From positions 6,901 to 70,900 of the forward strand of contig FR902980.1 in the NCBI GenBank assembly GCA_000438155.1: a stretch of 64,000 bases of DNA. Direction: 5' to 3'. This DNA comes from Firmicutes bacterium CAG:95 (GTDB taxonomy: Bacteria; Bacillota; Clostridia; Lachnospirales; Lachnospiraceae). The notes beneath the pieces were generated by a model, which saw only the letters and a program-made list of their open reading frames with translations, had not been told where the DNA came from and did no database searches. Below are positions 27,016 through 36,610 of this stretch, one piece after another. Each line of letters begins with the position of its first letter. Within the stretch, counting starts at the first letter, position 1. A program made the translations under genes and the position numbers.

Positions 27016-28295
27016 TGGCATGGAAACAGGGTAATCATATGGAAGAAAGAAAAGAAAAGGGCACATGGATCGGGGACCTTCTTGCGAGGATCGTCTTTCA
27101 GACCGGAACCGGGCTTTGTGCGTTAATGCTTGGTATACTCGTGCCGGGCTTTGATGTACATGCCGGGGAACAGGGATGTCAATGGGGGTACCAACAAGAG
27201 CAGAAACAGGAACAGCACATGCAGCTAAGTGATGAAGCGGACAATTATCTGGCAGTCATGCTCGAAGATTATGATTTTACAGGACTTGACGAAGAGCTTG
27301 CCGTGTATTTCCCGGATCTTTCGATTCATGCAGACGGAATTATGAAAATGCTGCTGGATGGAAAGGTACAGGAGGTGCTAAGACTTTTCGGACAGCAGAT
27401 TAAGGGAAAGCTTTGGGGGGAAGTGCCGTTTGCAAGACAGGTATTTTTATATGTGCTGATGCTTGGTATTTCCTCTTCCTTTTTTACCGGATTTGCGGAT
27501 CTGTTTGCAGGTGCCCGTCAGGAAAAAATAGCATTTTATCTGTTGTATATGATGTTAGTTGGAATCCTGGTTCTGGTGATGACAAAGATCAGTATGATTA
27601 CCTCCCAGGTCTTTACCTTGATTCTGGATTTTGTGAAGACGTTTATTCCGGTGTATTTCATTTCGGTCGGAGCAGCCAATGGCACTGGAACGGCAGTGGT
27701 GTATTATCAGGTGATGCTGCTTGTGATTTATTTTGTGGAAGCTTTTGTCTGTAAGGTGCTTCTCCCGATTGCATACAGCTATATGCTGCTTGGAATTCTG
27801 AACGGACTATGGGCGGAGGAGAGACTTACCCTGCTGCTTGATCTGTTGAAAAAAGCAGTGCTTGTTTCCCTGAAGGCTGTCCTTTTCCTCATTACAGGCT
27901 TAAGCCTGATCCAGTCAATGATCGTTCCTGTCGTAGACAGTTTTAAGAATACTGCAATTCATAAGGTGGTTTCGGTAATTCCGGGAATCGGGGGACTGAC
28001 CGGTGGTGTGACAGAGCTTTTGCTTGGAGCGGCGGTCTTAGTCAAAAACAGCTTCGGTGTTTTTTTGCTGATTCTGCTTCTTTCGATCTGCCTGATACCG
28101 GTTCTGAAGATCGGGGTACTGGCCTGCAGTGTAAAGCTTTCCGCGGCAATTACCGGGATGATCAGTGATAAACGGATTTCGGACTGTGCCGATCATATCG
28201 GAGAGGGCTGCTTTCTGGTTCTGCGATGTGTGTTTACGTCCATTGCCCTGTTCTTTATTGTGATTGCAGTGGTTGCCTATTCGGTCAGGATGTGA
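27015..28295 (+). CDS. spoIIIAE: Stage III sporulation protein SpoIIIAE
   Basis: Large polytopic membrane protein of the channel. It has 426 residues: a hydrophobic signal segment (about 26-48), an extracytoplasmic stretch with DYDFTGLDEEL, then about seven membrane segments from about 138 on (AANGTGTAVVYYQVM and KVVSVIPGIGGLTGG are conserved regions). Start coupled to spoIIIAD; the ATG at 27039 is an alternative. Confidence 0.94.
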   Translation: MAWKQGNHMEERKEKGTWIGDLLARIVFQTGTGLCALMLGILVPGFDVHAGEQGCQWGYQQEQKQEQHMQLSDEADNYLAVMLEDYDFTGLDEELAVYFPDLSIHADGIMKMLLDGKVQEVLRLFGQQIKGKLWGEVPFARQVFLYVLMLGISSSFFTGFADLFAGARQEKIAFYLLYMMLVGILVLVMTKISMITSQVFTLILDFVKTFIPVYFISVGAANGTGTAVVYYQVMLLVIYFVEAFVCKVLLPIAYSYMLLGILNGLWAEERLTLLLDLLKKAVLVSLKAVLFLITGLSLIQSMIVPVVDSFKNTAIHKVVSVIPGIGGLTGGVTELLLGAAVLVKNSFGVFLLILLLSICLIPVLKIGVLACSVKLSAAITGMISDKRISDCADHIGEGCFLVLRCVFTSIALFFIVIAVVAYSVRM

Positions 28296-28306
28296 AAGGA
28301 GAACAG

Positions 28307-28738
28307 ATGCTTGAAGCAATCAAAAATGCCTGTATTTTTTTGTTAATTGCGCAGATCCTGATGGTGCTTGTGCCGGAAGAAGCCTATGCCAAATATGTAC
28401 GGGTACTGGTTTCCCTGATTCTGATTCTGAAAATTACCCAGCCGTTTCTGATCCTTATATCCGGCAGGGAAGCACAGGAGGTGATGCAGGCGAATGTGGA
28501 GCAGCTTTATGTGGAATTATCAGTGAGGGAGCTTCCTTCCTCCATACAGAGAGAAACCGGGAACCTGTATGCACATATGACGGAATATGTTGCCGGACAG
28601 ATTGCACAGGAGCAGGATCTGCAGAAGCAGGATCGGCAGGGGCGGAATAAGCAGGAACAGAATAATCAGGAACAATCGATGGAGGAAGAGGTGACAGATC
28701 AGCAGCAATTTACGGAAGATGTGAAAAGAGAACAGTAA
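28307..28738 (+). CDS. spoIIIAF: Stage III sporulation protein SpoIIIAF
   Basis: Membrane-anchored channel component with a ring-forming type fold in the family. It has 143 residues: two membrane helices (about 5-22 and 31-54), then a soluble domain and a Gln/Glu-rich low-complexity tail (about 105-143, poor in predicted structure). The ATG follows AAAGGA; an upstream in-frame ATG inside spoIIIAE was rejected. The fold is partly truncated relative to longer family members, since the tail replaces the usual C-terminal strand region. Confidence 0.88.
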   Translation: MLEAIKNACIFLLIAQILMVLVPEEAYAKYVRVLVSLILILKITQPFLILISGREAQEVMQANVEQLYVELSVRELPSSIQRETGNLYAHMTEYVAGQIAQEQDLQKQDRQGRNKQEQNNQEQSMEEEVTDQQQFTEDVKREQ

Positions 28739-28827
28739 GAGAGAGGCAGGAGGAACGGGCGCAGACCGGAGATGCGGAAAGAATAGCCGGGATGGAGAGC
28801 GCCGGAGTTTGTGAAGGGGTGAAGAAT

Positions 28828-29400
28828 ATGACAGACAGGGAGAGGGAAAGCAAGTTTCAGCAGAAAGAAGGAGAGCAAAGGAAAGCCGGACAGGAAACCC
28901 GGGAAGAAATGAAGGAAGAAGCACAGGAAAAGGTACAGAAAGAAAACGGCAGCCTCCTGAAAAAGCTCAGGTGGAGAAAAGAAAATTTTCTGGTGATTCT
29001 TCTTCTTGGAGTGCTGCTTTTCGTAACAGTGTGGCCGGTAGAAAAAAACAGCAGAAGCGCAGGCACAAAGAACAGCAGTACGACAGACAGTGCCCTGACA
29101 TTTCCCGATTATGGAGAAAGCACAGAGGATACGAGGGCAGCTTATGTGGTATCCCTGGAACATTCTTTGGAAGAACTGCTCTCAACCATGGAAGGAGTGG
29201 GTGACAATAAAGTAATGATTACCCTGAAGCCCTCGACACGGAATTCCTGTTTTTCATCTGCTTCCACGATGGAAATTGAGGGTGTGGTGGTATGTGCGAA
29301 GGGGGCGGCTAACGGGAAGGTTGCCAAAAATATATCTGAAGTAATTCAGGCATTATTTGGACTGGAGGCACATAAAATTAAAATAGCTAAAATGATATAA
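28828..29400 (+). CDS. spoIIIAG: Stage III sporulation protein SpoIIIAG
   Basis: Forms a large ring of the mother cell-forespore channel in Bacillus. It has 190 residues: a strongly charged cytoplasmic N-terminus (ERERESKFQQKEGEQRK-type), one membrane helix (about 54-72), and an external domain with VEKNSRSAG, GVGDNKVMITL and a C-terminal GLEAHKIKIAKM. The start is ATG at 28828 after AAGGGGTGAAG; an in-frame ATG at 28792 lacks a good site. Confidence 0.92.
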   Translation: MTDRERESKFQQKEGEQRKAGQETREEMKEEAQEKVQKENGSLLKKLRWRKENFLVILLLGVLLFVTVWPVEKNSRSAGTKNSSTTDSALTFPDYGESTEDTRAAYVVSLEHSLEELLSTMEGVGDNKVMITLKPSTRNSCFSSASTMEIEGVVVCAKGAANGKVAKNISEVIQALFGLEAHKIKIAKMI

Positions 29401-29419
29401 GCAAAAAAGGAGACATGGT

Positions 29420-30136
29420 TTGAAGAATATGGTGAAGAAGAATCAGGTGATGATTACCGCACTTGCACTGATGATTGCGGTTGCCGGCTACTTGAATTTT
29501 GCCGGAAACAGGATTACACAGGAAGAAATTGTGACAACCGGATCGGACACGGTCGAGACCGCGAAGGTAACCGGAGACGATTCTCAGTATGAGGATATTC
29601 AGAGCATGGATTCGGAACTTGTGCTGGAAGAGGATAATTATCTGGAACAGTCCATGGATGATATTCTGGCGGAGGATATTACGGTGGATGAGGAAAATGC
29701 AGATCTGGAAGCAGGGTCTGACAGCGTGGAAGAGATCACGGGGGATGTGCCCGGAGAAGCGGTTTTTACCAGTGTGGCAGGTATGGACAGTCTTTCGGGA
29801 GCCAAACTGTTAAAGGAGCAGACCAGGGCAAAGAGCAGGGAAACGTTTCTTGAGATCATCAATAATACCAACATTGCCGAGGAACAGAAGCAGGAAGCAA
29901 TTGACGGAATGATTGAGCTTACGGATGTTGCCGAAAAGGAGACGGCCGCAGAAATCCTGCTTGAGGCAAAAGGCTTTGAGGACGTGGTTGTCAGCATCAC
30001 CGATGATATGGTAGATGTGGTTGTGAATACCGCAGAGCTTACAGAAGCACAGCGTGCGCAGATTGAGGATATCGTTGTCCGCAAAACAGGAATGAATCCG
30101 GAGGCCATCGTGATCAGTACCCTTGCACAGCAGTAA
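29420..30136 (+). CDS. spoIIIAH: Stage III sporulation protein SpoIIIAH
   Basis: Mother-cell membrane protein whose external ring domain docks with forespore SpoIIQ in Bacillus. It has 238 residues: a membrane helix at about 10-27, an acidic linker (about 40-115) and a YscJ/FliF-like ring domain (about 125-238, with KQEAIDGMIEL and AEILLEAKGFEDVVVSI). It starts with TTG 7 bases after AAGGAGA; the ATG there is followed by a stop after one codon. It is last in the operon. Confidence 0.93.
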   Translation: MKNMVKKNQVMITALALMIAVAGYLNFAGNRITQEEIVTTGSDTVETAKVTGDDSQYEDIQSMDSELVLEEDNYLEQSMDDILAEDITVDEENADLEAGSDSVEEITGDVPGEAVFTSVAGMDSLSGAKLLKEQTRAKSRETFLEIINNTNIAEEQKQEAIDGMIELTDVAEKETAAEILLEAKGFEDVVVSITDDMVDVVVNTAELTEAQRAQIEDIVVRKTGMNPEAIVISTLAQQ

Positions 30137-30139
30137 ACG

Positions 30140-30169
30140 TTGTTTTGATGAAGTTTTTGGTGCTATAAT
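30140..30169 (+). promoter_or_regulatory. Possible sigma-A promoter of deoB-prfC
   Basis: TTGTTT, an 18-base spacer and a perfect TATAAT, 54 bases before the deoB start. Confidence 0.55.
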
Positions 30170-30180
30170 TTCTAAAATGT

Positions 30181-30220
30181 GGTATCCTATTACAGAATAA
30201 TGAAGAAAGAGAGGGATACC
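30181..30220 (+). promoter_or_regulatory. Stem-loop in the deoB leader beside the start codon
   Basis: GGTATCC (30181-30187) is the exact complement of GGATACC (30214-30220). The stem includes part of the AGAGAGGGA ribosome site and ends 2 bases before the GTG start, so it may limit translation. Confidence 0.35.
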
Positions 30221-30222
30221 AG

Positions 30223-31377
30223 GTGAAAAGAGTCTTTTTGATTGTTTTAGACAGTGTGGGAATAGGGGCTTCAGAAGACGCCGCAGATTTCGGGGATGCA
30301 GGAACGAATACTCTGCGGTCGGCTGCGACAAGTCCCTGTTTTCATATGCCCAATATGAAAAAGCTTGGACTGTTTAATATCGATGGAGTGAAGGACTGGG
30401 CAGAACCGGATCCTGACCCGGTTGGTGTCTATGGGCGGATGACGGAGCGTTCGAAAGGAAAGGATACCACGATCGGCCACTGGGAGATTGCCGGTGTTAT
30501 TTCCGAAAAGCCCTTACCTGTTTATCCTCACGGCTTTCCCGAAAGCGTGCTTCAGGAATTTGAACGACAGACAAAGAGAGGTGTTTTGTGCAATAAACCC
30601 TATTCCGGTACGGAAGTAATTAAAGCGTACGGGGATGAGCATGTGAAGACCGGGAAGCTCATTGTGTATACGTCTGCGGACAGCGTCTTCCAGATCGCGG
30701 CGCATGAAGAGGTGGTTCCGTTAGAGGAGCTGTATGAGGACTGCCGGATTGCACGGAAGATCCTTACCGGGGAGCATGGCGTTGGAAGAGTGATTGCCCG
30801 TCCCTTTGTCGGAAGTAACGGGCAATATACGAGAACAACGAACCGCCATGACTTTTCGTTAGAGCCTCCAAGGGACACGATGCTGGATGTGCTAAAGCTT
30901 GCGGGCAAAGACGTGATCGGAGTCGGCAAGATTCATGACATCTTTGCAGGAAGAGGGCTTACCGATTTTGTTTATACGAAGGGCAATGCCGATGGAATCG
31001 ACAAGACCCTTTCCTATCTGGATCAGAATTTTGAAGGTTTGTGCTTTATTAATCTGGTAGATTTTGACATGCTTTACGGACACCGGAACGATATCGAAGG
31101 CTATGCGAAGGCCCTTACGGCTTTTGATGAAGCACTCCCTGAGATCCTGCATAAGATGCGGGAGGATGACCTTTTAATGATTACGGCTGATCATGGCTGT
31201 GATCCCGGGTATACCTGTTCCACGGATCATTCCAGGGAATACACACCGCTTGTCATGTATGGAAAGAACTTAAGTCCCGGAAATCTGGGCACACGAAAGA
31301 CCTTTGCGGATATTGGAGCCACGGTGCTCCATGCACTTTCCGTCGAAGGAAATATAGCAGGAGAATCAGTATTATGA
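30223..31377 (+). CDS. deoB: Phosphopentomutase
   Basis: Interconverts ribose-1-phosphate and ribose-5-phosphate (and the deoxy forms) in nucleoside salvage. It has 384 residues and belongs to the alkaline-phosphatase superfamily: metal-site motifs LDSVGIGA at the N-terminus, KGKDTTIGHWE, and ITADHGCDPGY near the C-terminus. It starts with GTG. It overlaps prfC by four bases (ATGA). Pairing with prfC instead of purine phosphorylase genes is unusual. Confidence 0.96.
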   Translation: MKRVFLIVLDSVGIGASEDAADFGDAGTNTLRSAATSPCFHMPNMKKLGLFNIDGVKDWAEPDPDPVGVYGRMTERSKGKDTTIGHWEIAGVISEKPLPVYPHGFPESVLQEFERQTKRGVLCNKPYSGTEVIKAYGDEHVKTGKLIVYTSADSVFQIAAHEEVVPLEELYEDCRIARKILTGEHGVGRVIARPFVGSNGQYTRTTNRHDFSLEPPRDTMLDVLKLAGKDVIGVGKIHDIFAGRGLTDFVYTKGNADGIDKTLSYLDQNFEGLCFINLVDFDMLYGHRNDIEGYAKALTAFDEALPEILHKMREDDLLMITADHGCDPGYTCSTDHSREYTPLVMYGKNLSPGNLGTRKTFADIGATVLHALSVEGNIAGESVL

Positions 31378-32966
31378 GTAATTACGAAAAGGAAATCAAC
31401 AGAAGAAGAACATTTGCAATTATTTCCCACCCCGATGCAGGTAAGACAACCCTGACCGAGAAATTCCTTTTATACGGAGGTGCAATTAATCTCGCAGGAA
31501 GTGTAAAGGGTAAGGCTACCGCAAGACATGCCGTTTCGGACTGGATGGAAATTGAAAAGGAAAGAGGTATTTCCGTAACATCTTCTGTTTTGCAGTTTGA
31601 ATATGACGGCTTCTGTATCAATATTCTGGACACTCCCGGACATCAGGACTTCTCAGAAGATACTTACCGTACGCTGATGGCAGCGGACTCTGCTGTCATG
31701 GTGATCGATGCATCAAAGGGTGTTGAGGCGCAGACCAGAAAGCTGTTTAAGGTCTGTGTGATGCGTAAGATTCCGATTTTTACCTTTATTAATAAAATGG
31801 ACCGGGATGCCAATGATACGTTTGAACTTCTCGATGAGATCGAGAAGGAGCTTGGAATTGCAACCTGTCCCGTAAACTGGCCGATCGGTTCCGGTAAGCG
31901 TTTTAAGGGTGTGTATGACCGTAAAAGAAAATGTGTCATCACCTATTCCGATACCGAGAAGGGAACGAAGGAAGGGGAAACACTGGAGGTTTCCCTGGAT
32001 GACAGGGCACATTTAGACAGTGTGATCGGAGAAGAGGCAGCGGGCATTCTGACTGATGAAATCGAACTGCTTGATGGAGCAAGTGCGGAGTTTGACCTTG
32101 ATCTGGTACAGGCAGGAGAGCTGACTCCGGTATTTTTCGGATCCGCACTCACGAACTTTGGCGTGGAATTCTTTTTACAGCATTTCCTTGAAATGACAAC
32201 AACGCCGCTTCCACGTAAGGCAGACATCGGGCTGATAGATCCGGTGAACCACGATTTTTCGGCCTTTGTATTTAAAATTCAGGCAAACATGAACAAGGCA
32301 CACCGTGACCGTATTGCCTTTATGAGGATCTGTTCGGGCAGGTATGATGCCAATATGGAAGTGAAGCATGTACAGGGCGGCAAGGTGATGCGCCTATCCC
32401 AGCCGCAGCAGATTATGGCGAGTGAACGTAAGATCCTTGAGGAGGCCTATGCAGGAGATATTATCGGCGTATTTGATCCGGGTATTTTTTCTATCGGGGA
32501 TACCCTGTGTATGCCGAAGGAACAGTTCCAATATGAAGGAATCCCGACCTTTGCACCGGAGCATTTTGCGAGAGTGCGTCAGGTGGATACCATGAAGCGG
32601 AAGCAGTTTGTGAAGGGAATCACCCAGATTGCGCAGGAGGGTGCCATTCAGATCTTCCAGGAGTTTAACACCGGTATGGAAGAGATCATCGTCGGTGTTG
32701 TTGGTGTCCTGCAGTTTGATGTTTTAAAATATCGTCTGGAGAATGAATATAACGTAGAGATCCGGCTTGAGCCGCTTCCGTATGAGCATATCCGCTGGAT
32801 TGAAAATAAGGATCTGGATCTGAAGAAGCTTGTCGGAACCTCTGACATGAAGAAGATCAAGGATCTGAAGGGGAATCCATTGTTACTCTTTATCAATGCA
32901 TGGAGCGTTGGAATGACACTGGAACGGAATGAAGGACTGGTGTTATCCGAATTTGGACGAAACTAA
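31374..32966 (+). CDS. prfC: Peptide chain release factor 3
   Basis: GTPase that recycles RF1/RF2 from the ribosome after termination. It has 530 residues. G1 is SHPDAGKTTLTEK, the switch region has ERGISVTSSV, G3 is DTPGHQDFSEDTY and G4 is NKMDRD. The C-terminal domain is of normal length. Its start overlaps deoB, and the next gene starts at the very base after its stop. Confidence 0.97.
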   Translation: MSNYEKEINRRRTFAIISHPDAGKTTLTEKFLLYGGAINLAGSVKGKATARHAVSDWMEIEKERGISVTSSVLQFEYDGFCINILDTPGHQDFSEDTYRTLMAADSAVMVIDASKGVEAQTRKLFKVCVMRKIPIFTFINKMDRDANDTFELLDEIEKELGIATCPVNWPIGSGKRFKGVYDRKRKCVITYSDTEKGTKEGETLEVSLDDRAHLDSVIGEEAAGILTDEIELLDGASAEFDLDLVQAGELTPVFFGSALTNFGVEFFLQHFLEMTTTPLPRKADIGLIDPVNHDFSAFVFKIQANMNKAHRDRIAFMRICSGRYDANMEVKHVQGGKVMRLSQPQQIMASERKILEEAYAGDIIGVFDPGIFSIGDTLCMPKEQFQYEGIPTFAPEHFARVRQVDTMKRKQFVKGITQIAQEGAIQIFQEFNTGMEEIIVGVVGVLQFDVLKYRLENEYNVEIRLEPLPYEHIRWIENKDLDLKKLVGTSDMKKIKDLKGNPLLLFINAWSVGMTLERNEGLVLSEFGRN

Positions 32967-34217
32967 ATGAAGGCTCGAAACAGAAAATCCTTACGGGGGC
33001 TCATGTTCACAGGGCTGCTTGTCGCTATACTTTTTTTAAACGGATGCAGTTATGAGGAGCTTGCCTGTGAGGTAAGGGATTATTTACAACTGAATAACGA
33101 AGAGCAGGTGCTGTTAAAGGACGAGGATTCCGGAGCAGTTTCTGCAAGAGAGCTTGAGGATGTGGAACAGGCACCGGCTGAAGCAGTCGATGGATTGAAG
33201 GAAGAGCAGACACAAGCCTTTCATTACAACCGGCTTTCGGAACCGGAGCAGAAGCTTTATGGAGAGATTCTGTATATTCTGCAGGAACATTTAGAGGATA
33301 TACAGATTTCCACGACTGACTCCGGGGAGGTAGAGAAGGTTTTCCAGTGCGTTTTAAATGACCATCCGGAGATCTTTTATGTGGAAGGCTATACGCTTAC
33401 AAGGTATGCGCTTGGCGAGGAACTGAAAATGATGACCCTGTCCGGAACCTACAGCATGACACCGGAGACGATAGAAGCGAAGAAACAGCTTATTGATAGT
33501 TATGTAAACCAATGCTTCATGTCTCTCCCAACAGGAGATGGATCCCAGTATGCAATTGCCCGATATGTTTATGAATACCTGATTGAAAATACAGAGTATG
33601 ATGCCGGTGCACCGGATAACCAGAATATCTGCTCTGTATTTATTACACACCGGAGTGTCTGTCAGGGCTATGCCAAGGCAACCCAGTATCTGCTGCAAAA
33701 GGCAGGCATCGAAGCAACTCTTATTATGGGAACGGTACAGAACGGGGAAGGACATGCCTGGAATCTGGTGAAGCTGGATGGTGAGAACTACTTTATGGAT
33801 ACCACATGGGGAGATGCGTCCTATCAGATGACGGAAGGAAGCGTACAGAATGCGGGAAGCCTGCCGCCGATTAATTATGATTATCTGTGTGTGACAACCG
33901 GACAGTTATCGAAGACCCATACGATTGAAGAGGTGGTTCCGGTTCCGGTATGTACGGCCATGACCGATAATTATTATGTAAGGGAAGGCCTGTATTTTAC
34001 AGAGCTTTCCAAAGACCGGATCACGGATGTGTTTGCAAGGGCGTATGAGAGACAAAGCAGCTATGTTACCTTAAAGTGCAGCAGCCGCGAGGTCTATGAG
34101 GAAATACGAAGGTTTCTGATTGAAGAACAGGGAATTTTCGAGTTTCTGAATCCGGATACAGGAACGGTTTCCTATGCGGAAAACGTGGAGCAATTAGATT
34201 TGAGCTTCTGGTTGTAA
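32967..34217 (+). CDS. Lipoprotein with transglutaminase-like cysteine protease domain
   Basis: Surface-anchored protein of 416 residues. The lipoprotein signal ends in FLNGC (Cys27). The transglutaminase-like core has a complete triad: Cys232 in RSVCQGYAKA, His263 in GHAWN and Asp278 in YFMDTTWGD. Such domains act as peptidases or peptidoglycan/protein crosslinkers; the substrate here is unknown. The ATG directly follows the prfC stop with no clear ribosome site, which implies translational coupling to prfC. The gene is followed by a promoter whose -35 box overlaps its stop codon. Confidence 0.82.
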   Translation: MKARNRKSLRGLMFTGLLVAILFLNGCSYEELACEVRDYLQLNNEEQVLLKDEDSGAVSARELEDVEQAPAEAVDGLKEEQTQAFHYNRLSEPEQKLYGEILYILQEHLEDIQISTTDSGEVEKVFQCVLNDHPEIFYVEGYTLTRYALGEELKMMTLSGTYSMTPETIEAKKQLIDSYVNQCFMSLPTGDGSQYAIARYVYEYLIENTEYDAGAPDNQNICSVFITHRSVCQGYAKATQYLLQKAGIEATLIMGTVQNGEGHAWNLVKLDGENYFMDTTWGDASYQMTEGSVQNAGSLPPINYDYLCVTTGQLSKTHTIEEVVPVPVCTAMTDNYYVREGLYFTELSKDRITDVFARAYERQSSYVTLKCSSREVYEEIRRFLIEEQGIFEFLNPDTGTVSYAENVEQLDLSFWL

Positions 34218-34240
34218 AATAACGGAAATTTTGCTATGAT
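34212..34240 (+). promoter_or_regulatory. Sigma-A promoter of the asp23-nusB gene block
   Basis: TTGTAA, a 17-base spacer and TATGAT. The -35 box includes the stop codon of the preceding gene. A small stem (CTATG/CATAG) follows. Confidence 0.6.
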
Positions 34241-34290
34241 AAAGGTTAACATAGTTCATATAAGACAGGATTAAGAAAGGACTAAGCAGG

Positions 34291-34680
34291 ATGGAAAAGA
34301 AGATGGAAAATAACAACTATGTGTTGGAAGAGGATATTAACTTGGGAACTGTGAAAATTGCAGATGATGTGGTTGCCATGATCGCAGGTCTGGCCTGCAT
34401 GGAGGTCAAGGGAGTAGGTGCCATGGCAGGCAATGTGGGAAATGAGCTGCTTGACAGGGTCGGTGTGAAGAGTCTTACCAAGGGTGTTAAGGTTTATGTG
34501 ACCGGCAAGAAAGTAAAAACAGACGTTGCCCTTCTTGTAGAGTATGGATATAACATTCCGGCTGTTTCCCAGAAGGTGCAGGACAAAGTAAAATCTGCCA
34601 TTGAAAATATGACCGGACTTGAAGTGACCGATGTGAATGTCCGTATCGCCGGAGTAGACGTACAGAGCAAATCGTTATAA
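34291..34680 (+). CDS. Asp23/Gls24 family envelope stress protein (YqhY-like)
   Basis: Small protein of 129 residues with the family core [26 protein letters not shown] and [15 protein letters not shown]. YqhY of Bacillus sits at the same place (before nusB) and is linked to fatty-acid synthesis control and membrane stress. Here it leads the nusB-xseA-xseB block with its own promoter. AAAGGA lies 10 bases before the ATG. Confidence 0.93.
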   Translation: MEKKMENNNYVLEEDINLGTVKIADDVVAMIAGLACMEVKGVGAMAGNVGNELLDRVGVKSLTKGVKVYVTGKKVKTDVALLVEYGYNIPAVSQKVQDKVKSAIENMTGLEVTDVNVRIAGVDVQSKSL

Positions 34681-34706
34681 GAATAACAGACAACAGGACG
34701 AAGTAT

Positions 34707-35102
34707 ATGAGTAGAAGAGAATTGCGGGAACAGCTTTTCAAACTGTTGTTCCGTATAGAGTTTAATGCAGAAGAAGAAATGCCGCAGCAGGAAGAATTTT
34801 TCCTGGAGGAAGAAGAAATTGTGAGGGAGAGCGACAGAAAGCAGCTGGATGCGAAGTTTCACAATATTTTAGAAAAGCTTGAGGAGATCGACCGTGAACT
34901 GAATGAAAGGGTAAGCGGCTGGAATACCGGGCGTATGGGTAAGGTGGATCTGACCATTTTACGTCTGGCTGTTTATGAGATCGAATACGATGAAGACATT
35001 CCAACAGGCGTGGCAATTAATGAAGCAGTAGAGCTTGCAAAGAAGTTCGGACAGGATTCCTCCGCTTCTTTTGTAAATGGTGTACTGGCGAAATTCGCAT
35101 AG
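34707..35102 (+). CDS. nusB: Transcription antitermination factor NusB
   Basis: Binds boxA RNA with S10 (NusE) in rRNA antitermination complexes. It has 131 residues with [19 protein letters not shown], the family's N-terminal signature, and [18 protein letters not shown] plus [10 protein letters not shown] at the end. It lies between asp23 and xseA; folD, found here in Bacillus, is absent. Confidence 0.95.
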   Translation: MSRRELREQLFKLLFRIEFNAEEEMPQQEEFFLEEEEIVRESDRKQLDAKFHNILEKLEEIDRELNERVSGWNTGRMGKVDLTILRLAVYEIEYDEDIPTGVAINEAVELAKKFGQDSSASFVNGVLAKFA

Positions 35103-35113
35103 AAGGTAATGAC

Positions 35114-36325
35114 ATGCAGAATGTGTATACAGTCGGACAGATCAATTCCTATATCAGGCGGATGTTTGCAGAGGACTTTCTGCTGCAGGAGCTGAACATC
35201 AAGGGAGAGGTAAGTAATTGCAAATACCATTCTTCCGGACATATTTATTTTACACTTAAGGATATGAAAGGAACGATTTCCTGTGTGATGTTTGCAGGGA
35301 ACCGTTCCGGTCTTTCTTTTCGGATGACGGAAGGAATGCAGGTTGTTGTGCAGGGAACCGTGGATGTCTATGAACGCGACGGGAAGTATCAGGTTTATGC
35401 AAAGCGGATTACCTTAGACGGAGAGGGTGCATTGTTTGAGCGTTTCCAGCGCCTGAAGGAGGAGCTTTTGGAACGTGGAATGTTCGCACCGGAATATAAG
35501 AAACCGATTCCGAAATATATCCGGACGCTGGGTGTCGTTACCGCATCAACCGGTGCGGCTGTCCGGGATATCATCAATATCACCCACAGGAGGAACCCTT
35601 ATGTGCAGATCCTTCTGTATCCGGCTATCGTGCAGGGAGAGGGAGCAGCTGACAGTATTGTCCGTGGAATCCATATGTTAGAGCAGCAGAAGGTTGACGT
35701 GATGATTGTTGGCCGGGGTGGCGGTTCCATTGAGGATCTTTGGGCATTTAATGAGGAAAAGGTGGCACAGGCGGTATTTGATTGTGAGATCCCCATTATT
35801 TCCGCAGTCGGACATGAAACCGATACAACGATTATTGATTATGTGGCAGATCTGAGGGCACCGACCCCATCCGCGGCAGCAGAGCTTGCAGTATATGATT
35901 TTTTGAGAACCGGACAGGAGCTTCAGGCTGCGAAAGATACCATGAACCGGCAGATCCTGCGCAGGATCTCCATGCAGCGGACGGAATTAAGGGTGCTTGC
36001 TTCGCAGTTAAAAAGCAGCAGTCCCATGGGGAAGATCCGTGAAAAGAGGACCCGTGTCCTGCAGCTGGAGGATCACCTGCAGGAAGCCATGAGAAGAACG
36101 CTGGACGTGAAACGTCATCAGCTTGCGATATATATTGAACGGTTAAAGGGACTTTCGCCACTTGATAAGCTTAATCAGGGTTATTCCTATGTAGCAGATG
36201 GCAGGGGCAGAACCGTTACCGGAATTCAGAAGGTACAGATCGGGGATCCGATTCAGGTTTATGTGAAGGATGGAAGGATCGATGCTTCGGTAACTGCCGT
36301 GAATCCAATGAATCTGGACAGATAA
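35114..36325 (+). CDS. xseA: Exodeoxyribonuclease VII large subunit
   Basis: Catalytic subunit of the single-strand-specific ExoVII. It has 403 residues: an N-terminal OB fold (about 1-100, LNIKGEVSNCKYHSSGHIYF), the nuclease core with GVVTASTGAAVRDI, VGRGGGSIEDLWAFN and SAVGHETDTTIIDYVAD, and a C-terminal helical region. The small subunit gene follows 54 bases downstream. Confidence 0.96.
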   Translation: MQNVYTVGQINSYIRRMFAEDFLLQELNIKGEVSNCKYHSSGHIYFTLKDMKGTISCVMFAGNRSGLSFRMTEGMQVVVQGTVDVYERDGKYQVYAKRITLDGEGALFERFQRLKEELLERGMFAPEYKKPIPKYIRTLGVVTASTGAAVRDIINITHRRNPYVQILLYPAIVQGEGAADSIVRGIHMLEQQKVDVMIVGRGGGSIEDLWAFNEEKVAQAVFDCEIPIISAVGHETDTTIIDYVADLRAPTPSAAAELAVYDFLRTGQELQAAKDTMNRQILRRISMQRTELRVLASQLKSSSPMGKIREKRTRVLQLEDHLQEAMRRTLDVKRHQLAIYIERLKGLSPLDKLNQGYSYVADGRGRTVTGIQKVQIGDPIQVYVKDGRIDASVTAVNPMNLDR

Positions 36326-36379
36326 TCCCAGCAGCAGAGAGGGCATAGGAAATTGCAGCACCGGGGAGAAGGATAGAGA

Positions 36380-36610
36380 ATGGGAAAAGAAGAAAAAGAA
36401 CAGCAGGAAGCATTTTCTCTGGAAAAGGCTTTTGAACAACTCGAGGAAACGATCGAACAACTGGAGCAGGAGGATGTCTCTTTGGAGAAATCCTTTGAAA
36501 TTTACCAGGCGGGGATGAAATTGCTGAAGAAATGCAACGAATCCATTGACCGGGTGGAGAAGCAGGTACTTGTACTACAGGAGGATGGAACGACCTATGA
36601 GCTTTCATGA
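36380..36610 (+). CDS. xseB: Exodeoxyribonuclease VII small subunit
   Basis: Helical 76-residue partner of XseA. Landmarks FEQLEETIEQLEQEDVSLEK and FEIYQAGMKLLKKC are typical. It ends 14 bases inside ispA, so the two are translationally linked. Confidence 0.94.
   Translation: MGKEEKEQQEAFSLEKAFEQLEETIEQLEQEDVSLEKSFEIYQAGMKLLKKCNESIDRVEKQVLVLQEDGTTYELS

Noticed and set aside
34681..35113. Missing folD between nusB and xseA
   Set aside because: Bacillus has it there, but many Clostridia do not; absence at this spot is not notable by itself.
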